A stretch of DNA of 63,902 nt, taken from an uncultured Flavobacteriaceae bacterium (GTDB taxonomy: Bacteria > Bacteroidota > Bacteroidia > Flavobacteriales > Flavobacteriaceae). The notes under the pieces are model-generated. The model did no database searches and had not been told where the DNA came from. It worked only from the letters and a program-made list of their open reading frames with translations. The DNA is taken from positions 1 through 63,902 of the forward strand of contig CANMSB010000030.1 of the NCBI GenBank assembly GCA_947500445.1, given 5' to 3'. The position numbers and the translations under genes are program-made. This document shows positions 25,520 through 35,801 of this stretch, in pieces; position 1 is the first letter of the stretch, and each line of letters opens with the position of its first letter.

Positions 25520-27583
25520 TTATGGGGTCAAACGATTTTTTAGATACCGGTAAATGGCTAGTTGAGAGCGAACGGCTGTACTGTTCGGGGACGGCTTTTT
25601 GAGGGTATTGGTCCCCTTTGCATCTATTTTACGGGCTTTAACGTTGTCCTTGAATTGTAGTTCCAGAATATCCTTAAGTTCCCGGAAAACCGAATCGTCC
25701 AAAATAGCGGTCAACACCTCAATACGTTTGTCGAGGTTACGGGTCATCCAGTCCGCACTACCGATGAACATTTTTTCGTTTCCGTTATCGTGAAAAAGAA
25801 AAACGCGCGCATGTTCCAAATAGCGGTCTACGATACTGCTAGCCGTTATGTTATCGCTAAGACCCGGAACACCGGGAATCAAACAACAAAACCCCCTAAC
25901 CAAAAGGCGTATCCGAACTCCCGCCTTGCCGGCTTTATAGAGCAGGTCGATCATTCGCTTGTCTTCTAAACTGTTCATTTTAATCGATACCCCTGCTGGC
26001 TTCCCCTGGCGTGCATTGGTAATTTCATTTTGCAACAAAGCTTCAAAACGGGTTCTGGTGGTAAACGGTGAAACGATCAAAGTATCCAGTTGTGGTGCTT
26101 CGATTTCCCGTTTCAATACCGCGAACACCTGCTGCAAATCGGAAGTTACCTTTTCGTCGGCGGTAAAAATACCGTGGTCACAGTACAGCTTTGCCGTTTT
26201 GGCATTAAAGTTCCCGGTACCGATATAGGCATAACGTTTTTCGATTCCAGCTTCTTCGCGTTCGATCAATAAAATTTTGGAGTGTACTTTTACGTTGCGA
26301 AAACTGTAGTGGACATGTCCCCCGTTTTCTTCGAAAATCTTGCCCCATTTCAGATTGTTCCGCTCATCGAAACGGGCCTGGGCCTCTACAAAAACATTGA
26401 CCTCTTTTTTATTGGTCAGGGCGGTCAGCAGGGCGGACGTCAATTGGGAGTCGTTTGCTACCCGGTACAACGAAATAGTTATGGTGCGTACATTTTTATC
26501 CGTTGCCGCTTGGGTCAGCCAGCTTTCCAGATAATCGAAACGTTGATAAGGAAAATGTACAATACGATCTTTATCGGATATCAAATCAAAAAAGGGATCA
26601 CCGTTTTCAAAATCCGGATGTAGGAGTGGAGGCATAGGTGCATCCGATAGGTCCATTTTGGAACCATCCCTGGGAAACGAAAAAAATGCACTGAAATTAT
26701 GATGCTTGCCCCCCGGCACCATATCTATTTTGCCCAACGCTAAAAGTTGTCGTAGTCGTTTTTGAGTTTTTTTTGGCATTCCCGTTTCAAACAATAAACG
26801 GGTAGGTTGACCGTCATTGCGCTGCGCCAACGATTCATAAATCTGCTGTACCCATTCCCCATCGTAATCATCATCCAAATAGAGCGCCGCGTCACGAGAA
26901 ATTTTGATTATATGTTTGCCTACAATTTTTTTATCGGGAAAAAGGGTATGCACATGACGCTTGATAACATCCTCCAAAAATGCATAGGTCACTTGGGTTT
27001 CGGTATGCGAGAGGGTGATAAAACGCGGAAAATCGGCAGTCGGTATTTTTAAAAATCCCAACGTATCGCTTTCCGAAAAAGAGAGCGTAAGATACAGTTG
27101 TCCATCTTCAAAAGTGTCCGTTTCAATGTCGGTGTCATAGGTTACCGATAGTTGCGCGGCCAAATGTTCTTCAAAAAATGCAAAACTTTTGGCGTCGGCA
27201 GCGGCATCGAACGTTTCCGGAAGCAAAAGGGTGATGCCCTCACGATGCATTTCCGGCAGCAGTTCCGTGTAGAACAATCGGCCAAAAAATTCTTGTTGTT
27301 CCTGAACGTTCTTTAAAATCTCTTTCAGTAGTTTGTTCGGTTTAAGGGCCAAGGGTTTTCGAATGGCTTTTTTCACCTTTCGTATTTGTCGTAATTTGGA
27401 TACACGCACCTTAAAAAATTCATCAAGATTGGAAGAAAAAATAGCCAAGAACTTTAATCGTTCGTACAGGGGATTGCTGTTGTCGGCAGCTTCCTGTAAT
27501 ACCCTGCCGTTGAAATTGATCCAGTCCAGGTCCCGGTTTTTATAAAGATCCTTGTTTTTTTTAGTATTGGTCACGTTTTCCAT
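25520..27583 (-). CDS. ppk1: Polyphosphate kinase 1
   Basis: The 687-residue enzyme makes long-chain polyphosphate from ATP, reversibly. The N-terminal domain opens with RDLDWINFNGRVLQEA. The two phospholipase-D-like catalytic domains follow, with FPYQRFDYLESWLTQAA and the autophosphorylated histidine in NVKVHSKILLIE, then GTGNFNAKTAKLYCD, GFCCLIPGVPGLSDNI and FIGSADWMTRNLD. Length is normal for the family. It is convergent with rny and monocistronic as far as can be seen. Confidence 0.95.
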   Translation of the reverse strand: MENVTNTKKNKDLYKNRDLDWINFNGRVLQEAADNSNPLYERLKFLAIFSSNLDEFFKVRVSKLRQIRKVKKAIRKPLALKPNKLLKEILKNVQEQQEFFGRLFYTELLPEMHREGITLLLPETFDAAADAKSFAFFEEHLAAQLSVTYDTDIETDTFEDGQLYLTLSFSESDTLGFLKIPTADFPRFITLSHTETQVTYAFLEDVIKRHVHTLFPDKKIVGKHIIKISRDAALYLDDDYDGEWVQQIYESLAQRNDGQPTRLLFETGMPKKTQKRLRQLLALGKIDMVPGGKHHNFSAFFSFPRDGSKMDLSDAPMPPLLHPDFENGDPFFDLISDKDRIVHFPYQRFDYLESWLTQAATDKNVRTITISLYRVANDSQLTSALLTALTNKKEVNVFVEAQARFDERNNLKWGKIFEENGGHVHYSFRNVKVHSKILLIEREEAGIEKRYAYIGTGNFNAKTAKLYCDHGIFTADEKVTSDLQQVFAVLKREIEAPQLDTLIVSPFTTRTRFEALLQNEITNARQGKPAGVSIKMNSLEDKRMIDLLYKAGKAGVRIRLLVRGFCCLIPGVPGLSDNITASSIVDRYLEHARVFLFHDNGNEKMFIGSADWMTRNLDKRIEVLTAILDDSVFRELKDILELQFKDNVKARKIDAKGTNTLKKPSPNSTAVRSQLAIYRYLKNRLTP

Positions 27584-27662
27584 AAGCCTATAAAAGTACC
27601 GATTATGTGATGGCCGAACATTATCCCAGCGTTAAGATTGTATTGGGTCTATGGCCGCTGCT

Positions 27663-27817
27663 ATACCAATTACCCGTTAAAATGAGCCAATCTAACTTGT
27701 TCATTTATTTTTCTTGTAAGCGTTTGGCGTAGCTATGGCTATGCAAAACCTTTATGGCCTCGGTAAATGAAAAAGTAACTTCGTTGTTTATGGTTTATTT
27801 TAACGGGTAATTGTAAT
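27663..27817. repeat. Dispersed intergenic repeat, copy B (MITE-like)
   Basis: This element of about 155 bp lies in the gap between ppk1 and a sulfatase gene. Its ends contain a perfect 17-bp inverted repeat (27667-27683 and 27797-27813, CAATTACCCGTTAAAAT and its complement), extended outward by the ATAC start seen in the other copies. The centre holds CGTAGCTATGGCTATGC (27728-27744), the shared core. No coding potential. Confidence 0.8.
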
Positions 27818-27861
27818 TAAACCTGCATTGTCAGGTTGGCGTACATAATGCGAATAACGTC

Positions 27862-29337
27862 TTACATCAGGTGGGTAAGGTCCAATGGGTCGTTCAATTC
27901 TTGTTGCTTGTCCAATAGCGCCCGAAAAAGGGTTTTTATGTGTTCCGAGTACTGTGCATCTTTCGCAAGGTTATATTGCTCTTCCGGGTCCTTCTTCAAG
28001 TCGAAGAGTAGTATTTTATTTAATTTCGGATAAGCGATAAGTTTAAAACCATTTTTCCGGATCATACGCTGTGTGGTCATATATGCCCCATAAATTCCAT
28101 CATATGCGCTTTCTGTCCGGATCCCTTTGGCCAAATCTAAAACGCTATTGAAAAAAAGAAAATCCGGGGCATCCATCCCGGCCAGTTGTAGTGAAGTGGC
28201 CATGGCATCCTGTAAATAGATGTCGGCGGGTATTTTTTTATTTTTTGGAATTCCGGGACCGCTAAAAATGAAAGGGGCCCTGATGCTGTGGTCGTATTGG
28301 GACTGTTTACCCAGTAATCCATGACGCCCCACGGAAAGTCCGTGATCTGCGGTAAAAATAAGGTAGGTATTGTTCATTTTTCCTGCGCTTTTCAACATAT
28401 CCACAATTGCTCCGATTTGAGCGTCAACATGTGAAATTGCGGCATAATACTCTTTCAGGTGTACCTTTACCGCATATTCCGTTCTGGGATACGGGGCCAA
28501 GGCTTCGTCCCTCAAATTACTTCCGGTACCGATACTGTCCTTAAATGGGTATTCCGGAAGAAAACTTTTGGGAACTCCTATATCTTTCAGGTCATATTTT
28601 TCAAGAAATTCCTTTGGGGCCTGTCTGGGGTCATGAGGCGCATTAAACGCCAGGTACATAAAAAAAGGATTTTCACTTTTTTCGGCTTTTTGAATAAAGG
28701 ATATGGCGTCGTCCCGTAATACTTCGCTCCAATGCTGTCCACCTTTCCAGAACCCCCCAAACTTTGGATCGGATGGAGACCATGCAGTGTCCCGTTCATT
28801 TTTGGGACGGTTGTAGCCTATCGGGAGCTCATCGGAATTTTTCCAGTTAAAGTAACCTCCCTTTCCGCTATTGATCCATGCATCTCCAGGCATTCCCGGC
28901 CTAACATGGGCGGTTTGTTGAAAAACGCTATCGGCAGGGGCGTCCACATGCCATTTACCGGTCATATAAGTGTCATAGCCGGCCTTTTCCATTAGTTTTC
29001 CCCAGGTATTTTCCAGTTGTTTTCCCGTTTTCCATTTTTCCGACATGTCCCGTGCATCCCAAACACTTCTGCCCGAAATCAGCATTGCCCTTGATGCCAC
29101 ACAAACCGCTCCGTTCCAGGCGCCCATGTTATATGCATTGGTGAAAGTGGAGCCGTTTAGGACCAAGCGATCCAAGTTGGGGGTGTGCACTATATCGTTG
29201 CCCAGGGCGCGAATGGCAGTGTACGTCATATCATCCGCAAAAATAAAGACGATGTTGGGGCGGGGCTGTGGTGGATCTACCGTTTTTTTACAGGAGAGAA
29301 AAAGAAATATGGGGCATATGAACAACAGTATTTTCAT
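27862..29337 (-). CDS. Lipoprotein sulfatase (family S1, formylglycine type)
   Basis: The 491-residue protein has a lipobox (FLFLSCKK), so it is probably membrane-anchored in the periplasm or outer membrane. The S1 sulfatase fold is shown by PNIVFIFADDMTY (metal Asp pair), the activation motif CVASRAMLISGR (Cys79, C-x-A-S-R rather than the commoner C-x-P-S-R), MTGKWH and IFTADHGLSVGRHG. The cysteine must be turned into formylglycine; no maturase gene lies in the window. It removes sulfate from a sulfated sugar, target unknown. Sequence motifs differ from the other three sulfatases here, so a different linkage is likely. Confidence 0.9.
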   Translation of the reverse strand: MKILLFICPIFLFLSCKKTVDPPQPRPNIVFIFADDMTYTAIRALGNDIVHTPNLDRLVLNGSTFTNAYNMGAWNGAVCVASRAMLISGRSVWDARDMSEKWKTGKQLENTWGKLMEKAGYDTYMTGKWHVDAPADSVFQQTAHVRPGMPGDAWINSGKGGYFNWKNSDELPIGYNRPKNERDTAWSPSDPKFGGFWKGGQHWSEVLRDDAISFIQKAEKSENPFFMYLAFNAPHDPRQAPKEFLEKYDLKDIGVPKSFLPEYPFKDSIGTGSNLRDEALAPYPRTEYAVKVHLKEYYAAISHVDAQIGAIVDMLKSAGKMNNTYLIFTADHGLSVGRHGLLGKQSQYDHSIRAPFIFSGPGIPKNKKIPADIYLQDAMATSLQLAGMDAPDFLFFNSVLDLAKGIRTESAYDGIYGAYMTTQRMIRKNGFKLIAYPKLNKILLFDLKKDPEEQYNLAKDAQYSEHIKTLFRALLDKQQELNDPLDLTHLM

Positions 29338-29453
29338 TGGGTAATGTTATATTATTGATAGGTTGACCGGGACGTTCCGAAGACAAATTTTTTATAGTAT
29401 GGTGTATGCTTTAGGGCCGTTTACGCTGTTGCATCCATGGCAAGCGCATAGTT

Positions 29454-30824
29454 TTAAAACAATTCTTTTGAGGGGTGTTGCCATCCCTCCCTGTAAGCCC
29501 GTTGTAATAGTTTTGTAGCCTCGGGGTCGTTAACGATCACTTTATTGATAGCATCGTAGGACAGCGGGCGCTTTAAGGCCAGGGCCATATTGGCCAAAAT
29601 ACAGGAAGCTGTTGAAATGTGGCCTTCCCTTAGGTCGGCCACGGGCTCGCTATTTTGGTCTATCGCTGATAAAAAATCCAGCATATGGTTGCGGGTGGCG
29701 GGAGCGGTATGCAGTTCAATATCCGCTTCGCTAAGGTCTTCCGGATACTCTTCCCTTTCATAGCGCACCTTTCCCGTAAGGATCTTTCCTTTTTTTACAG
29801 GAACAAACTCATACTTAAAAACACTGCCCGTAAGCGTTCCTTTGTCCCCGTAAATTTTGAACGCCCACGGGTATTCCGGGTCGTCGGGCGTTCCCCAACT
29901 TCGGTGTTGCCAAACACAATCCAGTTCGTCGAACTCAAAAATGGCATTTTGGGTATCGGTGGTATTGGCCTTGGCGTCTTTTTGCACATAGATGCCCCCG
30001 GTAGAGCTGATGCGTTTCGGCCAGCCCAGGCCGAGCATCCAACGAACGGCATCCAACATATGAATGCACATATCGCCAACAATACCGTTTCCATATTCCA
30101 TAAAGGAGCGCCAACGGCGGTGCGGAATACCATCAAAAGACCTCAGGGGCGCAGGGCCTGTCCACATGTCGTAATCAAAATAGTCCGGGACCGGTACGGT
30201 GGGGCGGTTTTTCGTGTCCCGCATATGGTAATAGCACCACATTTCTACATGGGCAATGTTCCCTAACATTCCCGTGTCCACAATTTTTTGTTTTGCTTCG
30301 ATCAGATGTGGCGTACTTCTTCGTTGCATGCCCACCTGTACGGTTTTGCCATATTTCTTGGCGACGGCCATAAGCGCTTCCCCTTCCAGAACATCCACAC
30401 TAATGGGTTTTTGCAGGTATATATGGGCGCCTGATTTTATGGCATCAATGGCCTGCATGGCATGCCAATGATCGGGAGTGCCGATCAGTACGATATCGAG
30501 CCGCTGTTCGGCAAGCATTTTTCGATAATCGGTATATTGTTTGGGAGGTGTGTGTTTCGGTTGTCGTTGCGCTACCAATTTAGCGGCAGCGGAAAGCTGA
30601 CGTGCATCCACATCACAAAGGCCTAAAACGCTTACATTGGCAACTTGCATCAACCGAAAAAGATCGCTTTTTCCATACCATCCGGTTCCGATCAAACCTA
30701 CTTTAAGGGCGCGGCCATTGGGGGTGAGGTCCATACCATAAGAACCCAGGGAAGACAGCGCCATGGCAGCGGTAGCCCCCTTGATAAAATGCCTTCTACC
30801 GATATGAAAATTTGTTTTGTCCAT
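29454..30824 (-). CDS. Tat-exported Gfo/Idh/MocA family oxidoreductase
   Basis: The 456-residue protein has a twin-arginine signal (GRRHFIKGATAAMALSSLGS). A Rossmann domain begins KVGLIGTGWYGKSDLFRL, followed by the family's EKP-like motif as HIYLQKPISVD and a C-terminal beta-sheet dimer domain with GDMCIHMLDAVRWML. Gfo/Idh enzymes use tightly bound NAD(P) on sugars; exported ones in Bacteroidota include 3-keto-sugar forming and glycoside-cleaving types. It lies next to the sulfatase on the same strand, 116 bp upstream of its start. Confidence 0.88.
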   Translation of the reverse strand: MDKTNFHIGRRHFIKGATAAMALSSLGSYGMDLTPNGRALKVGLIGTGWYGKSDLFRLMQVANVSVLGLCDVDARQLSAAAKLVAQRQPKHTPPKQYTDYRKMLAEQRLDIVLIGTPDHWHAMQAIDAIKSGAHIYLQKPISVDVLEGEALMAVAKKYGKTVQVGMQRRSTPHLIEAKQKIVDTGMLGNIAHVEMWCYYHMRDTKNRPTVPVPDYFDYDMWTGPAPLRSFDGIPHRRWRSFMEYGNGIVGDMCIHMLDAVRWMLGLGWPKRISSTGGIYVQKDAKANTTDTQNAIFEFDELDCVWQHRSWGTPDDPEYPWAFKIYGDKGTLTGSVFKYEFVPVKKGKILTGKVRYEREEYPEDLSEADIELHTAPATRNHMLDFLSAIDQNSEPVADLREGHISTASCILANMALALKRPLSYDAINKVIVNDPEATKLLQRAYREGWQHPSKELF

Positions 30825-30922
30825 GCTAAACCACCGGAACGGTTTCTAAAGATATTAAAAAAAAGTGCGGTTTGCCTTTCGGTCCAAATCACTATATTTA
30901 GTCGGATATTTAAATTGTTGAA

Positions 30923-32302
30923 ATGGGGTGTCGTCACTTTTTGTTCGTTTGTTCGCTGTTGTTCGGAATGTTTTTTGGGCATGCCAAAATTGAGTTGCCC
31001 AACATCTTTTCCGATCATATGGTGCTCCAACGAAACACTGATGTCACGCTTTGGGGTTGGGGTTCACCGAACGAGTCCATAAAGGTTTTTACGGAATGGG
31101 ACGGTAAATCCTATTCGGTTTCGGCGGGAGTGGATGCCAAGTGGTCGCTACTTGTGCCAACACCCGATGCCGGTGGGCCCTACCAAGTGCGGTTCGAGGG
31201 GCAGACCAATACGATTACCCTGGCCGACGTGCTCATCGGAGAAGTGTGGTTGTGTTCGGGCCAGTCCAATATGGAATGGAGCGCCAACAGCGGTATCGAT
31301 AATGCGGATACCGAGATCAAAGCGGCCGATTATCCGAACATTCGTTTTTTTACGGTAATCAAGCGAACTGCCGGTGCACCACAAGAAAATGTAAGCGGGA
31401 CCTGGTCCAAATGCGATCCAAAAGAAATGGCTGATTTCAGTGCGGTGGCCTATTATTTCGGAAAACGGTTGCAAGGGGCATTGGATGTGCCCATAGGACT
31501 CATAGATGCCGCGTGGGGCGCTTCCTCGGCGGAGGTATGGACGCCACAGACCGTTTTTGAGCAACGTTCCGATCTGGCGGAATCCGCAAAAAAAATACGC
31601 TCCAATAAATGGGTCAGTGTTCAGCCTTCAAGTTTGTATAATGCTATGATCGCTCCGCTGCACCGTTTTAAGATAGCCGGCACCTTATGGTACCAAGGAG
31701 AATCGAACACCGCTAATGCGGAAAAGTATTCCGATCTTTTTACAACGATGATCCGTTCGTGGAGAACCGCTTGGAATGCCGATTTTCCGTTCTATTTTGT
31801 ACAGATCGCCCCGTATGCCTATGGCAGTCCCGAAGAAGGCGTACAGGTAAGAGATCAACAACGCAGGGCCTTGTCGCTGACGAATACGGGAATGGTGCTC
31901 ACCAGCGATATTTGTACGGTCGATGATATTCACCCCAAAAATAAGAAGGATGTAGGCCTGCGGTTGGCAAATATGGCGCTAAAGAAACACTATGGGGCAA
32001 TTTCCGAAGAAGTAAACGGACCCTTGTTCAAGGAATTTGAGCGAAACGGCTCCAAGTTGCGCATTGTTTTCGATCATGCGGAGGGCCTCACCGCAAAAGG
32101 GAAAAAAATAGATCAATTCGAGCTTGCCGGACCTGATGGGGTATTTTATCCCGCAAAGGCAAAAATTAAAGGTGATGTGATCATCGCCTCCTCGAAAAAG
32201 GTAAGGGATCCGGTGCGGGTCCGTTTCGCTTGGAACAATACCGATATGGCACAGCTTTTCAATGGTGTGGGATTGCCCGCCTCCAGCTTTACAAGCGATT
32301 AG
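30923..32302 (+). CDS. Secreted sialate O-acetylesterase-type SGNH esterase
   Basis: The 459-residue protein has a signal peptide (FVCSLLFGMFFGHAK). The catalytic serine lies in VWLCSGQSNMEWS (block I), a GxND-like block in LWYQGESNTAN, and the Asp-His pair in DDIHPKNKKDVG. The family (PF03629) removes O-acetyl groups from sialic acid or from plant and algal polysaccharides. In a setting with mannan enzymes and sulfatases, deacetylation of a polysaccharide is more likely than of sialic acid. It is divergent from the Gfo/Idh gene and is followed by the DUF255 protein on the same strand. Confidence 0.87.
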   Translation: MGCRHFLFVCSLLFGMFFGHAKIELPNIFSDHMVLQRNTDVTLWGWGSPNESIKVFTEWDGKSYSVSAGVDAKWSLLVPTPDAGGPYQVRFEGQTNTITLADVLIGEVWLCSGQSNMEWSANSGIDNADTEIKAADYPNIRFFTVIKRTAGAPQENVSGTWSKCDPKEMADFSAVAYYFGKRLQGALDVPIGLIDAAWGASSAEVWTPQTVFEQRSDLAESAKKIRSNKWVSVQPSSLYNAMIAPLHRFKIAGTLWYQGESNTANAEKYSDLFTTMIRSWRTAWNADFPFYFVQIAPYAYGSPEEGVQVRDQQRRALSLTNTGMVLTSDICTVDDIHPKNKKDVGLRLANMALKKHYGAISEEVNGPLFKEFERNGSKLRIVFDHAEGLTAKGKKIDQFELAGPDGVFYPAKAKIKGDVIIASSKKVRDPVRVRFAWNNTDMAQLFNGVGLPASSFTSD

Positions 32303-32347
32303 GCCTTTTAAAAAAAATCCGTTGAGTTGGTTTGTAGCGTTATCCTT

Positions 32348-34471
32348 ATGACTGTATCTTTTTTTGTTTCCCGTTTATATCATGTTTCGCTTTTATTGGC
32401 GATGCTTTTGCTATTGTGCCGTTGCAAGGGCGACAAAAAATCGACCAAGGCCAATACCGTCGAACATGCCTACACCAATGCCCTGGCGAACGAAACCAGC
32501 CCGTATTTGTTACAGCATGCCCATAACCCGGTAAATTGGAAACCGTGGGGTCCCGAGGTGCTGGAAGAGGCCAAGGAGGATGGGAAACTGCTCTTGGTCA
32601 GCATCGGTTATTCTTCCTGTCACTGGTGCCATGTGATGGAGGAAGAGACTTTTGAGGATGAGGAAGTGGCGAAAATGATGAATGCCAATTTTGTGAACGT
32701 AAAGGTAGACAGGGAGGAAAGGCCCGACGTTGACCAAGTATACATGACCGCGGTACAACTAATGACGGGAAATGGTGGATGGCCGTTGAACGTTATCGTA
32801 CTTCCCAATGGAAAGCCCTTGTACGGAGGTACCTACCACACCAAAAAACAATGGATCGAGGTATTGTCCAAAATCAGCGCATTGTACAAGAACGATCCCT
32901 CGGAGGCAGAGAAATATGCCAGCATGGTGGCGGCGGGCGTTGCGGAAACCAACCTTATCGTACCCAGCGAGGATTTTGAAACATTGAATACGGAAAACCT
33001 AAAAACGGCAGTGGCCCAATGGAGGGCGGAATGGGACCTTCAAAATGGGGGGGACAAAGGTTCCCAAAAGTTTATGGTCCCGACGAACCTCGATTTTTTA
33101 ATGGATTATGCCACGCTGTCCGAAGACAAGACCGTCGACACCCATATAACGAACACCTTGGACGCCATCGCGAATGGCGGTGTATACGACCATTTGGGGG
33201 GCGGGCTGTATCGGTATAGTGTCGATTCGGAATGGAAAATACCGCATTTCGAGAAAATGTTATATGACAATGCCCAGGCGATAGCCCTTTACTCCAAGGC
33301 CTATGTCCGATTTCAAAATCCGGCCTATAAAGCCTTGGTGGCGGAGACCTTCGACTTTTTGGTCCGGGAAATGCGGGACGACAAGGGTGGTTTTTATGCC
33401 GCTATGGATGCGGATAGCGAGGGGGAGGAGGGGAAATTCTACGTTTGGAAAAGGGAGCGCCTACAAACGCTCTTGGGTGCCGATTTTGAGTTGTTCGCCG
33501 ATTATTATTCCATTACCGAAAATGGGGAGTGGGAACATGGAAACTATGTGTTGCGAAAAAATGGGACGGATAGCGCTTTTTTGAAAAAACATGGTATTGC
33601 CGTCTCCGATTTCTCTCAAAAGAAATCGCGCTGGAAAAGCATATTAATGGCCGCTCGTAATGAAAGGACTTTCCCAAGAATCGACGATAAGATCATCACA
33701 TCATGGAACGCCATGCTGATCAGTGGTCTGGTAAAGGCCCATATGGTTTTTGGCAATGCCGCCTATTTGGAGAAAGCGGAAGCGGTTTTCAAATTTCTTG
33801 AAACGACATGCTATCAAGAGGGGAACTTGGTGCATACCTACAAGGAGGGCAGTACCCGAAAAGAAGGCTTTTTAGAGGATTATGCTTTTTTGATCCGTGC
33901 GAGTTTGGACCTATATGGGGTATCCTTGAACGAACGTTATCTAAATTTTGCGGAAACCTTGACGGAAAAAGTGGCGGACCGATACGCGGACGCTTCCGGA
34001 ATGTTCCGGTATACCGATAATGACGCACTTATTGCCAAAATAATAAAGACCGACGATGGTGTAATACCTTCGGCCAACAGTGTTATGGCGCACAATTTGT
34101 TTCGCCTAGGGCATTTGCGCTACCTTCCCAAAAAACAAGATGAGGCAAAAAAAATGCTTGCATCCCTGATGCCCGCGCTTATGGAACGTCCTGCAAGTTA
34201 CGGGCATTGGGCAAAGTTGTTGCTCCATGAGGCATACCCATTTTTTGAAGTGGCCGTAGTGGGGCCCGATGCCAAGAAAATGACCATGGAGATGCATGCG
34301 TACCAGGTACCGAATACCATAGTGGTAGGGACCGTCAAAGACAGTGATCTGCCCCTTTTTAAAAGTCGGTTTTTTGATGATGGCACCTATGTCTTCGTCT
34401 GTAAAAACTCGGCTTGTAAACTCCCGGTAAAAACGACATCAGCGGCATTGGAGCAACTAAAGAATTTTTAA
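32348..34471 (+). CDS. Thioredoxin-fold DUF255 protein (YyaL / SSP411 type), lipoprotein
   Basis: The 707-residue protein has a hydrophobic N-terminus and a possible lipobox (LLLLCRCKG). The N-terminal DUF255 thioredoxin domain shows [15 protein letters not shown] (C-H-W-C at 91-94) and is followed by an (alpha/alpha)6-barrel resembling sugar epimerases ([35 protein letters not shown]). The family is often annotated as a thioredoxin-linked cellobiose-epimerase-like or glycosidase-like fold, but no activity is proven. It is placed between the acetylesterase and GH130. The ATG at 32348 is preferred over the TTG at 32327. Confidence 0.85.
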   Translation: MTVSFFVSRLYHVSLLLAMLLLLCRCKGDKKSTKANTVEHAYTNALANETSPYLLQHAHNPVNWKPWGPEVLEEAKEDGKLLLVSIGYSSCHWCHVMEEETFEDEEVAKMMNANFVNVKVDREERPDVDQVYMTAVQLMTGNGGWPLNVIVLPNGKPLYGGTYHTKKQWIEVLSKISALYKNDPSEAEKYASMVAAGVAETNLIVPSEDFETLNTENLKTAVAQWRAEWDLQNGGDKGSQKFMVPTNLDFLMDYATLSEDKTVDTHITNTLDAIANGGVYDHLGGGLYRYSVDSEWKIPHFEKMLYDNAQAIALYSKAYVRFQNPAYKALVAETFDFLVREMRDDKGGFYAAMDADSEGEEGKFYVWKRERLQTLLGADFELFADYYSITENGEWEHGNYVLRKNGTDSAFLKKHGIAVSDFSQKKSRWKSILMAARNERTFPRIDDKIITSWNAMLISGLVKAHMVFGNAAYLEKAEAVFKFLETTCYQEGNLVHTYKEGSTRKEGFLEDYAFLIRASLDLYGVSLNERYLNFAETLTEKVADRYADASGMFRYTDNDALIAKIIKTDDGVIPSANSVMAHNLFRLGHLRYLPKKQDEAKKMLASLMPALMERPASYGHWAKLLLHEAYPFFEVAVVGPDAKKMTMEMHAYQVPNTIVVGTVKDSDLPLFKSRFFDDGTYVFVCKNSACKLPVKTTSAALEQLKNF

Positions 34472-34498
34472 TGGGTAATTTAACACCAGAAATGGTAT
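34472..34498. repeat. Solo end of the dispersed repeat family
   Basis: TGGGTAATTT, eight unrelated bases, then AAATGGTAT matches the right arm of copy A (17628-17654) in order and spacing. No opposite arm or core hairpin is present. It begins immediately after a stop codon. Confidence 0.5.
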
Positions 34499-34528
34499 GA
34501 CAAGTTGATTCGGCTGTTGGTGTTCCAT

Positions 34529-34562
34529 AAAAAAACTCCCTTTGACATATGGTCAAAAGGAG
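34529..34562 (-). terminator. Terminator of the GH130 gene
   Basis: On the minus strand an interrupted stem (CTCC-TTTTGAC with GTCAAA-GGGAG) around the loop CATAT is followed by seven T. It lies about 45 bp past the GH130 stop. Confidence 0.75.
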
Positions 34563-34608
34563 ATGTAAAATGGTAGAACTCAAATCAAAATCCGTTTGGA
34601 GGTAGCGC

Positions 34609-35790
34609 TCAATAAAGCCCCTTGTTCTTTTCGATAAGCCCTAGTATGTTCTCTACCGATCCGTTGGTATGCAATTTATCTTTTGGAGTGTTTTTGCAGT
34701 AATCGATAAGGACGGGCAATGTGGAGGTTGCCACGTGCATACGGGTATCGGAGGAGGCGTAGTAAATGAACACTTTTCCATCCTCGTCGGCGATCCAGCC
34801 GTTGCTAAAAAGTACGTTGCCAACGTCACCCACCATTTCCTCGTCGATCGGGGCCATTAAATACCCCCCAGGTTGATGGATTACCCGGGTAACATCGTCA
34901 AGCGCTGTCATGAACATGTAGAGTACGTAGCGATAACCGGCAGCGGTATTACGAACCCCATGGGCAAGGTGCAACCATCCTTCTTCCGTTTTGATCGGTG
35001 ATGGACCCTGTCCGTTTTTAAGTTCATAAACCGTATGATAGGCTTTCGGGTTTAGGATAACTTCGTCCTTTACTTCGGGATGTGCCATATCGCTAACGAA
35101 GCCCAAGCCGATTCCGCCACCAGATCCCGTTTCGATAAAACCGTCCTGCGGTCGGGTATAAATGGCATATTTGCCATTTACGAATTCCGGGTGAATGGTA
35201 ACGTTCCGTTGTTGTTGTGAGTTCGATATCAGGTCTGGGAGACGTTCCCAATTCAGCATGTCCTTTGACCGAATGATTCCCGCATTGGCAATTGCCGCGG
35301 AGGTATCGCCATCGGGAGAGTTCGGATCTTTTCGTTCCGTACAAAAAATACCGTATACGTATCCGTCCTCGTGCAAGGTCAATCGCATGTCATAGGCGTT
35401 GACATCGGGTTCACTGGTTTGGGGAAGGCATAAAGGGGTGTCCCAAAAATGAAAATTGTCGATGCCATTATCACTTTCGGCAAAAGCGAAAAATGACTTT
35501 CGGTCCCATCCTTCTACCCGTACGGCCAATACGTATTTATCTTTCCATTTGATCGCTCCCGCATTGAAGGCCGCATTAACGCCGATACGTTCGAGGCCAA
35601 AGGGATTGGTTTCCGGATTTAGATCGTACCGCCAATGGATAGGGATGTGTCCAGCGGTGATGATCGGATGTTCATAACGTTGAAAGATACCATTGGTGTG
35701 TTGGGCAGCGGGATTGGGGCGTTGGACCAACTTTTTGTGTTCAGCAAAAATGTTGTCCTGATTTTTAATTTTTGTGGAGGTCATAGTCAT
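34609..35790 (-). CDS. GH130 subfamily 1, 4-O-beta-D-mannosyl-D-glucose phosphorylase
   Basis: The 393-residue cytosolic enzyme has no signal peptide. Long stretches match what I recall of the Bacteroides fragilis mannosylglucose phosphorylase: HWRYDLNPETNPFGLERIG, NAGAIKW, VRVEGWDRKSFFA, the catalytic-Asp block AYDMRLTLHEDG, QRNVTIHPEF, TGSGGGIG and FIYYASSDTRMHVATST. It splits Man-beta-1,4-Glc with phosphate into mannose 1-phosphate and glucose. In mannan use it follows a 2-epimerase that turns mannobiose into mannosylglucose; no such epimerase gene is recognisable in the window. It is transcribed after the symporter with an 11-bp gap. Confidence 0.92.
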   Translation of the reverse strand: MTMTSTKIKNQDNIFAEHKKLVQRPNPAAQHTNGIFQRYEHPIITAGHIPIHWRYDLNPETNPFGLERIGVNAAFNAGAIKWKDKYVLAVRVEGWDRKSFFAFAESDNGIDNFHFWDTPLCLPQTSEPDVNAYDMRLTLHEDGYVYGIFCTERKDPNSPDGDTSAAIANAGIIRSKDMLNWERLPDLISNSQQQRNVTIHPEFVNGKYAIYTRPQDGFIETGSGGGIGLGFVSDMAHPEVKDEVILNPKAYHTVYELKNGQGPSPIKTEEGWLHLAHGVRNTAAGYRYVLYMFMTALDDVTRVIHQPGGYLMAPIDEEMVGDVGNVLFSNGWIADEDGKVFIYYASSDTRMHVATSTLPVLIDYCKNTPKDKLHTNGSVENILGLIEKNKGLY

Positions 35791-35801
35791 GGTAAGGTAT
35801 T

